Below, piece by piece: positions 25,946 to 33,671 of a stretch of 64,000 bases of DNA (the first letter of the stretch is position 1; each line of letters starts with the position of its first letter). A program made the position numbers and the translations under genes. The DNA comes from Hydrogenispora ethanolica. GTDB taxonomy: Bacteria; Bacillota; UBA4882; UBA8346. The stretch spans positions 62,001 to 126,000 of the forward strand of contig NZ_SLUN01000001.1 of assembly GCF_004340685.1 (NCBI RefSeq), in the 5' to 3' direction. The notes under the pieces were generated by a model, which was not told where the DNA came from, did not search any database, and worked only from the letters and a program-made list of their open reading frames with translations.

Positions 25946-26407
25946 ATGAATCGCAATCTCAAAACAGGCCGTTTGCTGCTGATCCCGTTTCTGATCGGTG
26001 GGCTGATGCTGGGAGTCTGGGCCGTGCAGGCTCAGCCGGCACCTTCCCGGGCAAGCGGCGACACCGAGCTGCTGGCGCGGGTCATCCGGGCCGAGGCCGA
26101 AGCCGAGCCCTATACCGGCCAGGTGGCGGTGGGCGCGGTGATCCTGAACCGCATCCAGAGCTCGAAGTTTCCCAAGACCATCGCCGGCGTGGTTTATCAG
26201 CCCCATGCCTTTGAGTCGGTTAGCAACGGCCAGATTAACCGGACTCCGACTCCCAGTTGCCGCAAGGCCGCCCGGGACGCGATAAGCGGCTGGGATCCTT
26301 CCGGCGGCGCGCTGTTCTTCTTCAACGCGGCCAAAGTGAAAGGCCCTTCCTATGTCTGGACCCGCCGGATCATTCAACGGATCGGCAAGCATTCCTTTGC
26401 ACTGTAA
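25946..26407 (+). CDS. SleB/CwlJ-type cell wall hydrolase
   Basis: A 153-residue protein with an N-terminal signal/anchor (LLLIPFLIGGLMLGVWAV) and a Hydrolase_2 domain: LARVIRAEAEAEPYTGQVAVGAVILNRI, then PHAFESVSNG and ALFFFNAAKVKG. This is the catalytic domain of spore-cortex-lytic enzymes, with its glutamate in the RAEAEAEP stretch. It acts on peptidoglycan, probably during germination. It lacks the N-terminal binding domain of SleB. GGGAGTG lies before the ATG. Confidence 0.9.
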   Translation: MNRNLKTGRLLLIPFLIGGLMLGVWAVQAQPAPSRASGDTELLARVIRAEAEAEPYTGQVAVGAVILNRIQSSKFPKTIAGVVYQPHAFESVSNGQINRTPTPSCRKAARDAISGWDPSGGALFFFNAAKVKGPSYVWTRRIIQRIGKHSFAL

Positions 26408-26670
26408 CTTTTCGCAGCCCATCCTCAGGCTGCCGTGACGGCGGGAAAACCACTCGCCCGGGGCGGAATCGATCCGCCCCTTTTCATTATGACCGCCGGA
26501 CATTGCCCGGCGGCGGCCCGGCCGCATAGACTACTCATGCTCCAAATGATCGGCCAATGGCAGGATTTACAATCCCAATCGCGAATTGGTCTACGAATGT
26601 AGCCCCACAGCGGGAGCGCCCCGGCGGGGACAACGCTTTCGCTGGATGTATCGAAGCGGAGGAATGATTC

Positions 26671-27114
26671 ATGACCCTGAGAGAAAAACTGCAAGACGAT
26701 TTGAAAAACGCCATGAAGAGCAAGGAGGCGGTCCGGCTCTCCGTCGTGCGGCTGGCCAAGGCGGCGATGATGAACGCGGAGATCGCCCGCGGCCACCAGC
26801 TCTCCGACGAGGAACTCATCGAGGTTCTGGCCAAAGAGGCCAAACAGCGCACCGACTCTATCCCCGAATATGAAAAAGCGGGTCGCGGCGACATTGTGGA
26901 GAGTCTCCGCCAGGAGCTGGCGATCCTCCAGGAATATCTCCCCGCCCAACTCTCCGAGGAGGAGGTCCGGCAGATCGTGACCGAGACTATCGCCGCAGTC
27001 GGCGCCACTTCTAAACGGGAGATGGGCAAAGTAATGGCGGCCCTGATGCCCAAGGTCAAAGGAAAAGCCGACGGCAAGCTGGTCAACCAAATCGTCGGTT
27101 CGATCCTGGAATAG
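26671..27114 (+). CDS. yqeY: YqeY/GatB-like tail-domain protein
   Basis: A 147-residue protein of the YqeY family: LREKLQDDLKNAMKSKEAVRLSVVRL at the start, EILQEYLPAQLSEEEV-like sequence in the middle and GKVMAALMPKVKGKADGKLVN at the end. The fold matches the tRNA-binding tail of GatB, but the role of the free-standing protein is unclear. A GGAGG site precedes the ATG. The length is normal. Confidence 0.93.
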   Translation: MTLREKLQDDLKNAMKSKEAVRLSVVRLAKAAMMNAEIARGHQLSDEELIEVLAKEAKQRTDSIPEYEKAGRGDIVESLRQELAILQEYLPAQLSEEEVRQIVTETIAAVGATSKREMGKVMAALMPKVKGKADGKLVNQIVGSILE

Positions 27115-27178
27115 CCGGCGGCGGAATGACCATTCCCCTTCCCGTATAAAAGTATGATCTGCGGGAGAGACTTTGGGT

Positions 27179-27382
27179 ATGAATACGAATGGGAAGCCGT
27201 CGCCCCCTAAAAAGGATCTCCATATCCGGATCGACGCCGAACTGTACGAGAAATTCCGGCATCTCGCCTTTTATGAGCGGGTCTCGATGACCGAGACGGT
27301 CCACCGGCTGATCGCCGAGTACGTCGAGGAGAAAGCGATCGACGAAGCCGTCTCCGACCTGGCCGCGCCGCTGATACTCTAG
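27179..27382 (+). CDS. Small ribbon-helix-helix-like protein
   Basis: A 67-residue protein. KDLHIRIDAELYEKFRHLAFYERVSMTETVHRLI has the strand-helix-helix pattern of Arc/CopG-type DNA-binding proteins, and an acidic tail follows. The ATG at 27179 is preceded by GGGAG. A terminator follows directly. Its targets are unknown. Confidence 0.65.
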   Translation: MNTNGKPSPPKKDLHIRIDAELYEKFRHLAFYERVSMTETVHRLIAEYVEEKAIDEAVSDLAAPLIL

Positions 27383-27385
27383 TAT

Positions 27386-27418
27386 AAAACCCCCCCGGCG
27401 CACCGAGGGGGTTTTTTT
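27386..27418 (+). terminator. Rho-independent terminator
   Basis: AAAACCCCC pairs with GGGGGTTTT across a short GC loop and is followed by more Ts. It starts four bases after the small RHH-like gene. Confidence 0.88.
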
Positions 27419-27477
27419 GGCGTTCAACGTAAAATCGCTTTCGGCCGGGTTGACTCGGACCTAAGTCCTGTCTTTTC

Positions 27478-27645
27478 TTACTCCGGCTTTGGAGCGCCTA
27501 CCGGGCAAACGCCAGCGCAAGCGCCACAGTCAATGCATTTGCCAGCATCAATGGTGTAAACATCGCCTTCGCTGATAGCCTCGACCGGACACTCGGACTG
27601 GCAAGCGCCGCAGGCGATACACTCGTCGCTAATCTTGTAACTCAT
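27478..27645 (-). CDS. 2[4Fe-4S] ferredoxin
   Basis: A 55-residue protein. Two clusters are visible: [12 protein letters not shown] near residue 9 and [12 protein letters not shown] near residue 37, both C-x2-C-x2-C-x3-C-P. This is the compact clostridial-type ferredoxin, an electron carrier in the cytoplasm. The ribosome site AGGAGGTG is ideal before the ATG at 27645. It stands alone, so its redox partners are encoded elsewhere. Confidence 0.95.
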   Translation of the reverse strand: MSYKISDECIACGACQSECPVEAISEGDVYTIDAGKCIDCGACAGVCPVGAPKPE

Positions 27646-27870
27646 AGGGCACCTCCTATTGTTTTCGGTAATTCATATTTTCTTTTGCAAGAAATATGTC
27701 TTTCGTCCTCATGATTCGACTCTCGGACTGAAAATCCTTTTTCGGGGCCGCGGCTTTTTCATGGTTTTAACGAAATATTTATCCGCCCCCGGGACGGGGT
27801 TCCTTGCCAACTTCTGACGCTTTTTCCGGCACTCTGCCGTTCCGGCATAACTTTCCTGGCCATTGCCGCT

Positions 27871-27899
27871 TGATTTTTGGGCGGTTATTGGTTATAATA
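27871..27899 (+). promoter_or_regulatory. Promoter of tRNA-Gly
   Basis: TTGATT (27871-27876) and TATAAT (27894-27899) with a 17-base spacer, 11 bases before the tRNA 5' end. A close match to the housekeeping sigma consensus. Confidence 0.8.
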
Positions 27900-27909
27900 T
27901 ATCTACGTT

Positions 27910-27984
27910 GCGGGTGTGGCTCAGTGGTAGAGCATCGGCTTCCCAAGCCGAGGACCGCGGGTTCGAATCCCGTCGCCCGCTCCA
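27910..27984 (+). tRNA. tRNA-Gly (CCC)
   Basis: The cloverleaf is complete: acceptor GCGGGTG/CGCCCGC, D-arm with GGCTCAGTGGTAGAGC, anticodon stem TCGGC/GCCGA around loop TTCCCAA (anticodon CCC), and T-arm CGGGTTCGAATCCCG. CCA is encoded. It has its own promoter and is followed by a terminator. Confidence 0.95.
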
Positions 27985-27999
27985 ACAATGTCAAAGTCG

Positions 28000-28025
28000 A
28001 CTTCCGGGAGGACCGGAAGTTTTTT
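28000..28025 (+). terminator. Terminator after tRNA-Gly
   Basis: ACTTCCGG (28000-28007) and CCGGAAGT (28013-28020) form the stem, followed by Ts at 28021-28025. Confidence 0.85.
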
Positions 28026-28050
28026 CATGGAGCTTCCGTAAGAACGACGG

Positions 28051-28080
28051 TTGATTTTTAACCGCCGCCTATGGTAAAAT
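28051..28080 (+). promoter_or_regulatory. Promoter of tRNA-Thr
   Basis: TTGATT (28051-28056) and TAAAAT (28075-28080) with an 18-base spacer. The -35 region is nearly identical to that of the tRNA-Gly promoter 180 bases upstream. Confidence 0.6.
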
Positions 28081-28123
28081 AGGAAGGCGCAAAACCAAAA
28101 ACACCTTTGACCCCATTTCAAAT

Positions 28124-28198
28124 GCTGGTGTAGCTCAATGGCAGAGCAGCGGTATCGTAAACCGCAGGTTGCGGGTTCGAATCCCATCACCAGCTCCA
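28124..28198 (+). tRNA. tRNA-Thr (CGT)
   Basis: Acceptor GCTGGTG/CACCAGC, D-arm AGCTCAATGGCAGAGC, anticodon stem GCGGT/ACCGC around ATCGTAA (anticodon CGT), T-arm GCGGGTTCGAATCCC and encoded CCA. Ends at 28198. Confidence 0.95.
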
Positions 28199-28210
28199 GT
28201 TAAAAAAATA

Positions 28211-28236
28211 AAGATCCGCCGTGGCGGATCTTTTTT
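28211..28236 (+). terminator. Terminator after tRNA-Thr
   Basis: AAGATCCGC and GCGGATCTT flank a short CGTG loop and are followed by a T-run. The stem is perfect. Confidence 0.9.
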
Positions 28237-28372
28237 GTTTGCTCTTTTGTTTTCATAAATTGTCCATTTTCCAGCAAAATTCCCTCTTGCGAGGGAATGG
28301 GGCATCGGCGTCCATACCTAACGGAATCTTTGGAGCTTTTTATCTTCTCCTAATTCTCCCGTGCCGTCGCCG

Positions 28373-28576
28373 TCAATGCACTTTCTCGATGATCAACAGC
28401 TTTTTGGCCTGGTATAAATGTTGAATGGCGCTAAGGATCTCGTCCTTGACTTTTTCATCAATGTCGGCGGCTTTGTCCATAAAGGTTTTCATTTGGCCGA
28501 TCTTAAAGATAAGTTCCGCCTCAAGCAAGCTCTTGGGGATGGGATCATGTTCGGTCTTCGCGGTTGGGCAGTTCAA
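28373..28576 (-). CDS. Small helical protein of unknown function
   Basis: A 67-residue protein if started at the TTG at 28576, which has GGAGG seven bases upstream. The frame opens at 28648 with an ATG, but that has no ribosome site. It is predicted to be two helices (SLLEAELIFKIGQMKTFMDKA and EKVKDEILSAIQHLYQAKKLL). I do not recognise it, and the base composition is more AT-rich than its neighbours. Confidence 0.5.
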   Translation of the reverse strand: MNCPTAKTEHDPIPKSLLEAELIFKIGQMKTFMDKAADIDEKVKDEILSAIQHLYQAKKLLIIEKVH

Positions 28577-28662
28577 AACTATTCCTCCATCATTTGACAA
28601 TTGATTCCCGGGGGCAACTTCATCCGCAAGGAATAGATGGGAATTCATCCACTAAAAGCCAT

Positions 28663-28774
28663 GTGATAAAGTCTTTCGAAACGAAAGTCAGCTTGCAAAA
28701 AGATTTAAATGACTTTATCACTTGCTTTTCTGAGCTTTTGTGATAACCCTGACCTTCGGGCAGGGTTATCACAA
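28663..28774. repeat. Two inverted repeats in a gene-poor stretch
   Basis: GTGATAAAGTC (28663-28673) pairs with GACTTTATCAC (28711-28721). Seventeen bases on, TTGTGATAACCCTG (28738-28751) pairs perfectly with CAGGGTTATCACAA (28761-28774) around ACCTTCGGG. Both begin with a GTGATAA arm. No T-run follows. The rest of 28577-29029 shows no convincing gene. Confidence 0.6.
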
Positions 28775-29029
28775 CGCTTCTAAACCACCGGATTCATATC
28801 GTTTCCGCAGGTTGCATCCCTAACATCGGCCGCATCCCGGCGCCGCTTTAGAAACACTTTCTTCCTGCATTGGATCATTGTTTCCGCCCATTTGACCTCC
28901 GGCGCGGTCTATTTTGGCCGGGATGGGTTACACTATACTCAGTATTGCCGCGCTGCGCGGGGTCATGGCCGGCGAAAAAGCCCGGTCCTTGCCAAGCCGC
29001 GAGTGAATTTTTGGAAAGACGGTGCCGTG

Positions 29030-29239
29030 ATGCAGAATCAGGAGATTCATCCGATGGATATGATCCGCTTGATCGACGGGAGCGAGGGCACGGTGGTGGG
29101 GGTGTTGCACACCGGCGGGACTCCCGAGTATATCGTGGAGATCGCCGGGACCGATGAGGTGCGAGAGACGGTGCCTCTGGACCAGATCAAGGAGGTCATC
29201 TTTCAGCTGCCGCTGACCGACCCCGAAACCAAGCACTAA
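29030..29239 (+). CDS. Small DUF4926-like protein
   Basis: A 69-residue protein with DMIRLIDGSEGTVVGVLHTGGTPEYIVEI, the pattern of small SH3/KOW-like DUF4926 proteins. The start at 29030 is uncertain because the ribosome site is weak (GGAAAGACGG); an ATG nine codons later is an alternative. It converges with the tail-cluster end gene, overlapping its stop by four bases. Confidence 0.5.
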   Translation: MQNQEIHPMDMIRLIDGSEGTVVGVLHTGGTPEYIVEIAGTDEVRETVPLDQIKEVIFQLPLTDPETKH

Positions 29240-29790
29240 AACTCCACCCCGACCCGGAGCTTGGCCCGCCAGCCCTCGCCGAACTCCCGCTCCGCGCCGA
29301 GGCTGAGGAAGCAGCGATCCCCCAGCCGCCGGGTCCACTTGAGCTCGGCGCCGTCCGGCCCCAGGCTGACCGACCAGGGGCGCTCCGGCAATCGGACGGC
29401 GATCTCCGCCGTATCCTCAAATTGGGTGCTGACCGCGATCTCTTCCGGCCCCAGCCGCACGGCGGTGGTTCCGGCGATGGGCCGCTCCACTTCGGCCAGG
29501 GTGGTTCCGGTGCGCTCGTCCCGCAACCGGGTCTTTAAGGTCCCGCGGACCGGCACTTCGACCGGCCGGACGACGGGCTGCCCTGAGCCGTCCGGAGCGG
29601 GAACCCGAGCCGCTTGCGGCAAGGCCCCTTTTCCGGCCAGCGTTCCCTGTTGCTCACTGCGGAGCCGCAGCTGCGCCGCGGGACCGGCCGGCTGAATCCC
29701 GGCCGCCTTGGGCTGCGGCCGGAGATAGACCGCCCCCGCCAGCGCGGTCCCCAGGACGCCGATGCAGATCCCCCACAGCAACTGTCTCAT
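29236..29790 (-). CDS. Unknown membrane-anchored protein at the end of the tail cluster
   Basis: A 184-residue protein with an N-terminal hydrophobic segment (LLWGICIGVLGTALAGAVYL), a proline/alanine linker and a beta-rich C-terminal domain ending in an aromatic KLRVGVEF strand. The ATG at 29790 overlaps the amidase stop as ATGA, so it is co-translated with the lysis enzyme. By position it could be a spanin-like or envelope-disruption protein. That is inference; no family is recognised. Confidence 0.6.
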   Translation of the reverse strand: MRQLLWGICIGVLGTALAGAVYLRPQPKAAGIQPAGPAAQLRLRSEQQGTLAGKGALPQAARVPAPDGSGQPVVRPVEVPVRGTLKTRLRDERTGTTLAEVERPIAGTTAVRLGPEEIAVSTQFEDTAEIAVRLPERPWSVSLGPDGAELKWTRRLGDRCFLSLGAEREFGEGWRAKLRVGVEF

Positions 29791-30329
29791 GACAGGCTCC
29801 CACCCGGGGCCGCGAAGGCCTTGCCCAAGTCGGCGTAGAAAACGAAGGGATCGCAGAGATCCCGGCCCGGATTGGCCTTGCCGTTCCGGAAATCCCCCCA
29901 GAAATAGGGGTCAAAGCGCCGGTTGACCGGTTCGAACTTGGAATGGGGCTGGATGAAGTCAGGCGTCGGCTGAAAGCCGCGCCGCCGGCAGATGTCGACG
30001 ATCAGGGCCAGCACATTCCGGTAGATCGCCTCATTCAGCGGCTCGCACGCCTCAATGCCGATGCCGTCGAAATTGGCGCCCCGGCAATGATGGGCCCGCT
30101 CGTTCTCGGGGATGCAGCGGACGATCGCCGTCCCGTCGACGATGTAATGGGCCGAGGCATAGATCTGGCCCGCCTTGGGCGGATGGTTCAGGCTCTCGAA
30201 ATAGTTCCGGTTCTGCAGCGCCGTGGTCCCCGGATTGCCGGTGCGGTGGATGATGATCCGCCGGGGACGGATCAAATCGCCCGGGCGGTTCGGGCCCGGG
30301 CTGAGAAGCAGGTCTTGGATGGGGAGCAT
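29787..30329 (-). CDS. N-acetylmuramoyl-L-alanine amidase (endolysin)
   Basis: A 180-residue Amidase_2 (PGRP-like) domain: RRIIIHRTGNPG with the first zinc histidine, SAHYIVDGTAIVRCIPENERAHHC, GIGIEACEP, and the late histidine in IQPHSKFEPVNRRFDPYFW. There is no signal peptide, as in holin-dependent endolysins. AAAGGAGGT lies before the ATG. It is separated from the fibre cassette by a terminator, so it may be transcribed separately. With the holin at 46.4-46.9 kb it would release tail particles by lysis. Confidence 0.92.
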   Translation of the reverse strand: MLPIQDLLLSPGPNRPGDLIRPRRIIIHRTGNPGTTALQNRNYFESLNHPPKAGQIYASAHYIVDGTAIVRCIPENERAHHCRGANFDGIGIEACEPLNEAIYRNVLALIVDICRRRGFQPTPDFIQPHSKFEPVNRRFDPYFWGDFRNGKANPGRDLCDPFVFYADLGKAFAAPGGSLS

Positions 30330-30404
30330 GGTTGGGGTACCTCCTTTGGGATAATCATTTTTTCAACAGGCACTTCTAATTATTTGTCGTTTACCTAAGA
30401 TGAA

Positions 30405-30560
30405 CCTCAGTAGCCGCCGAGCTTCTCGGCGTTTAGATTGACGTTGAAGTTGCCGTTGGGTACAATACTGCGTTAGCGTTGCCGGGCTCAAATCCTTTAG
30501 TTTTTGGGCGAAATGATCTAATTCCTTCAAAACCTAAGTACGTCTCGAATGTAGACAGAC
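30405..30560 (-). pseudogene. Decayed remnant of a third tail-fibre gene (N-terminal part)
   Basis: On the minus strand this stretch aligns with codons 27-60 of the two intact fibre genes. Matching stretches are LKE-x-x-x-x-x-AQK, then LSPGNA-like sequence and NGNFNVNLNAEKLGG against NGTLNTNLNADKLDG. The frame is broken by shifts and stops and there is no start. It lies between the amidase gene and the terminator of the radical SAM cassette. The rest of 30330-30732 is AT-rich without a gene. Confidence 0.65.
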
Positions 30561-30603
30561 CTTGGCGATATACTTGGTATTGCTGTAACGTTATCTCTCC
30601 AAT

Positions 30604-30630
30604 CAAAAAACCACCGATTAACGGGTGGCT
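30604..30630 (-). terminator. Terminator of the fibre/radical SAM cassette
   Basis: On the minus strand GCCACC pairs with GGTGG(T) around CGTTAATC and is followed by six Ts (positions 30610-30605). It lies about 100 bases after the second radical SAM gene. Confidence 0.75.
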
Positions 30631-30732
30631 TTCATAATTTACGTTTATTTATTCTAAAAACTTTGTTTATGGTCCTATTTCAATGCACTTACTAGTTCTC
30701 GGGCGTCCTTGATCGGTAAATCACAAGTATAT

Positions 30733-31782
30733 TTAAATCTTCCTCCTTTCTTTTCCCTTCCACTCCCTATCAATTTCATATAGAGCAGTAAGGAGTTTTC
30801 CGTAAATCATTTTATTAATTCGACATGTCAGTTTTTTTGATTGTATTGATTGTAGCGGACAGCCGCCCCTGCAAACAATAAACTTTTCACATTGTTGGCA
30901 TTTTGGATCTTGTAGGTTATAATTATAGTTTTTTAAAAAATTTTCTTCTGCTTCGGCGATATTGTAAATACTCCCAATGACTGTATCCGAATTATGACAA
31001 AGTAATACGTTACCCCAAAGATCTATGTTAAGAGTATCATACATTACGCCACAGATCGGGTAGTTTAAAGATTGAGGTTGTGCCACTGCTTTTTGAACCA
31101 TTCTAAGGCGTTGCAGCAAATAACTGAATTCTCGCGAACACGGCTGTTCTTTTGTGGCTTCCTCCCTGAATCGCTGCATAAATCTATCCAGAGTTTGCTC
31201 AAGCTTCTTGAAGTCAAACTCATTAAGCAGTTGTGACTGGTCGTGATCTATTAACCAATCAAGATTGATATCGATAGATTGGCCATACTCTCCAAATAAT
31301 GAGTCAAAGTACTCATAAACACTATAAATATCCTGATTCAGCGCAGAAACAACACAAGAAATACTCTTCTCCTTTAATTTCATGAAACAATCGAGTCTCG
31401 CTTTGTCGTGTAGAACGTTTTTTCCCCTACTAATTTCCGTAACAGGGCCATCATGGCTCAAGCCGATTCCAATGGAATGCTCGTTAAAAAAATCAACTTT
31501 TTCTTCAGTTAAAAGACTGCCATTGGTTACAATGACTATTTTGGCTTTGGGTTTCGCAAATTCGATATATTGAACCAATTCTTTGATGACTTCCCAATAA
31601 ATTAACGGTTCACCGCCCCAAAGCAAAAAACGTTTGATATCGTTCATCAAGATGAATTCTTTAATAGCATCAAATCTATCGTTCGCTTTTATCTCGCTGT
31701 TAATCGCATTGTGTTGTATGCAATACAGGCAATTGAAATTGCAGTTGCTTCCCAGGTTGATATAGACTGTGTGTATTTTCAT
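30733..31782 (-). CDS. Radical SAM/SPASM peptide-modifying enzyme 2
   Basis: A 349-residue radical SAM protein. The cluster-binding motif CNFNCLYC uses cysteines 14, 18 and 21. GGEPL follows as the SAM-contact motif. The C-terminal SPASM region has CGVMYDTLNIDLWGNVLLC and CQQCEKFIVCRGGC, with a final LTC, giving the seven or more cysteines needed for two auxiliary clusters. SPASM enzymes of this type install thioether or carbon-carbon links in ribosomal peptides. The ATG overlaps the previous stop as ATGA. Codon use and base composition are AT-rich, unlike the host genes. The substrate is inferred to be the fibre C-terminus encoded at 33.7 kb. Confidence 0.9.
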   Translation of the reverse strand: MKIHTVYINLGSNCNFNCLYCIQHNAINSEIKANDRFDAIKEFILMNDIKRFLLWGGEPLIYWEVIKELVQYIEFAKPKAKIVIVTNGSLLTEEKVDFFNEHSIGIGLSHDGPVTEISRGKNVLHDKARLDCFMKLKEKSISCVVSALNQDIYSVYEYFDSLFGEYGQSIDINLDWLIDHDQSQLLNEFDFKKLEQTLDRFMQRFREEATKEQPCSREFSYLLQRLRMVQKAVAQPQSLNYPICGVMYDTLNIDLWGNVLLCHNSDTVIGSIYNIAEAEENFLKNYNYNLQDPKCQQCEKFIVCRGGCPLQSIQSKKLTCRINKMIYGKLLTALYEIDREWKGKERRKI

Positions 31783-32615
31783 AGTTTATCCTTCTTTTCG
31801 TAATACTCCTCTTGAAGCGTTCGAATTAACTTTTTGATCCCAGTCATTTCTTTCAGGCATTTATCCATCGATTTTACCGTTAAAACACTGGTCTGGTCGA
31901 ATGTTTTCCTGAAATCCTCAAAATCTGCAAAATACTTTTTTGGTTCGGGTATTGTTTCAATAATGCGAAATACCATTAAACTCAGCAAATCAAGTTGAGC
32001 TTCTATCGCTGACAAGCTCTCATTGGGATCAATTTCGCATAATAGTTTCCTTTTGGCATCTATAATATTAAGCTTACCTTTATAGTCGGGAAACTTTTCC
32101 ATAATATATTCCGAAACCGCATTGAAATGAGAACGTTCCTGATCATAGTTTTCCGGTACCACTGGAATATGACAGATAATCAAATATTCGCTCGGCTGCT
32201 CATGAAAATATAGATATGCCAATGGAACTTCCCCATCACTTATTCGGTAGTTCGATCTTTCCATAGTATCGCTATCCCTTGATACGGATGCCCTTATTGG
32301 AGGGACTAATTCCTTTTTTATGTTCTTGTAGATACAAAAAGTAGTCATGCTTTGAAACAATTCTTGAAGGTTAATAGTTAATTGCGATACAACTTGTTTA
32401 TCACTAAGAACTTTTTCCAATGCAAACTGTTCCTTTTCCATGCTGTCTTTCCCCTGGAAAACCCCCTCAAACCTTGAATTATTGAAATCACAAGCCAAGG
32501 CTGATTTTTGGCATAGTTCAAAAATTACCGAATCGGCATTTTCTTGTACAATTAAGTAATACTCTTCATTCATTCCGTCATAAGGGTATTTCTTAGAAAA
32601 TGAAATATTGCTCAT
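31779..32615 (-). CDS. Unknown protein between two radical SAM genes
   Basis: A 278-residue soluble, mostly helical protein with an acidic C-terminal coiled coil (MDKCLKEMTGIKKLIRTLQEEYYEKK). The N-terminal half has alternating strands (EEYYLIVQENADSVIFELC, PLAYLYFHEQPSEYLIICHIPVV). It matches nothing I know. Both ends overlap the neighbouring radical SAM genes by ATGA, so it is made in step with them. A role as substrate-binding partner, scaffold or chaperone for the fibre tip is a reasonable guess, with no direct evidence. Confidence 0.75.
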   Translation of the reverse strand: MSNISFSKKYPYDGMNEEYYLIVQENADSVIFELCQKSALACDFNNSRFEGVFQGKDSMEKEQFALEKVLSDKQVVSQLTINLQELFQSMTTFCIYKNIKKELVPPIRASVSRDSDTMERSNYRISDGEVPLAYLYFHEQPSEYLIICHIPVVPENYDQERSHFNAVSEYIMEKFPDYKGKLNIIDAKRKLLCEIDPNESLSAIEAQLDLLSLMVFRIIETIPEPKKYFADFEDFRKTFDQTSVLTVKSMDKCLKEMTGIKKLIRTLQEEYYEKKDKL

Positions 32616-33655
32616 TGTAAAACTCCTCCTTGGATATTCTTATAATCCACAACTCTTTGTAACATGTTTAAAAGCTTGGTATATTCCTGTAACATCACAT
32701 AACAAAAATATTTTCGTTTTTCAGAGACAGCTTTAATGCAGCCACCGCCGCATATTTTTAGAATTGGGCATCTTTGACATTCTTCTGTATCTTTAAATGA
32801 ATTCATTATCTTAATTGGACCTGTTGTTATATGGCCTACCGGATTATGACAATTGTGACAATCGTAAAGATTCCCTTCGACATCGATATTCAAAAAATCA
32901 TCTTCCGTTCCACACCATGCAGCCAATTCCGTTTTAATCATTCGAGAATATATTTTACCGATTATGAATTGATACCTGTCATATTCATAGGAATCAAAAG
33001 TACCATCCCGTATCGTAATTTCTAAGTTGTGCATAGCCTTATCCAGCATGGCTTCCCATTCTTTGTGCTGATAAAGCATTAGAGAAGTATCCGTATATCC
33101 ATCAATGTCTTTGAGATGACAAAACTTGATCATGATTCTTTTCGTTAGGCCATGTTTTACCCGAAAGTTTTCGAAGTAGTCCCATATCTGATAATAATTC
33201 CAATTTTTAACCGAAATGGTAGAAACAATTTTCTTATCGTTCACCGCTAAAAATGGTTCAGGGTTGTACTTTAAAAAATCTGGAACTCCTCTTGTTTCTT
33301 CAAAAGCATAAGCATCGTGGGACATTATCAATGTTATTCCTATTTCGTTTAATAATTTGGCTCTCTCAAGCGTTAAGAGTGTTCCATTCGTTGCTACACC
33401 CAGTTCTGCAAAGGGATTTCTCTGTTTAATCTCCCGAGCAATCTCCATCATATAGTCAAAGTATATAAACGCCTCCCCACCATAAAATACTACTTTATAT
33501 CGCACTCCATTCGGCTCAGGGAAATATTGGGCCACTTTCTTTGGAGCAATTTTTTCGCAAACCCTGCAATGAGTCTTATCTTTTCCCTGGGCACAATAAA
33601 CGCAAGATAGATTACACTTTCTGTCAAATATTAAATAATACTTAAGAATCGGCAT
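32612..33655 (-). CDS. Radical SAM/SPASM peptide-modifying enzyme 1
   Basis: A 347-residue radical SAM protein. CNLSCVYC uses cysteines 14, 18 and 21, the same positions as in enzyme 2. An extra THCRVC pair follows directly. FYGGEA is the SAM-contact motif. The SPASM part holds CGTEDDFLNIDVEGNLYDCHNC and CQRCPILKICGGGC with a last cysteine in KYFC. The start at 33655 has GGGGG seven bases upstream; nearer ATGs are too close to it. It begins 16 bases after the stop of the cysteine-tailed fibre gene. The two radical SAM enzymes are similar but not duplicates, so they may act at different cysteines or in sequence. Confidence 0.9.
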   Translation of the reverse strand: MPILKYYLIFDRKCNLSCVYCAQGKDKTHCRVCEKIAPKKVAQYFPEPNGVRYKVVFYGGEAFIYFDYMMEIAREIKQRNPFAELGVATNGTLLTLERAKLLNEIGITLIMSHDAYAFEETRGVPDFLKYNPEPFLAVNDKKIVSTISVKNWNYYQIWDYFENFRVKHGLTKRIMIKFCHLKDIDGYTDTSLMLYQHKEWEAMLDKAMHNLEITIRDGTFDSYEYDRYQFIIGKIYSRMIKTELAAWCGTEDDFLNIDVEGNLYDCHNCHNPVGHITTGPIKIMNSFKDTEECQRCPILKICGGGCIKAVSEKRKYFCYVMLQEYTKLLNMLQRVVDYKNIQGGVLQ

Positions 33656-33671
33656 TTCCATGCCCCCTTTG

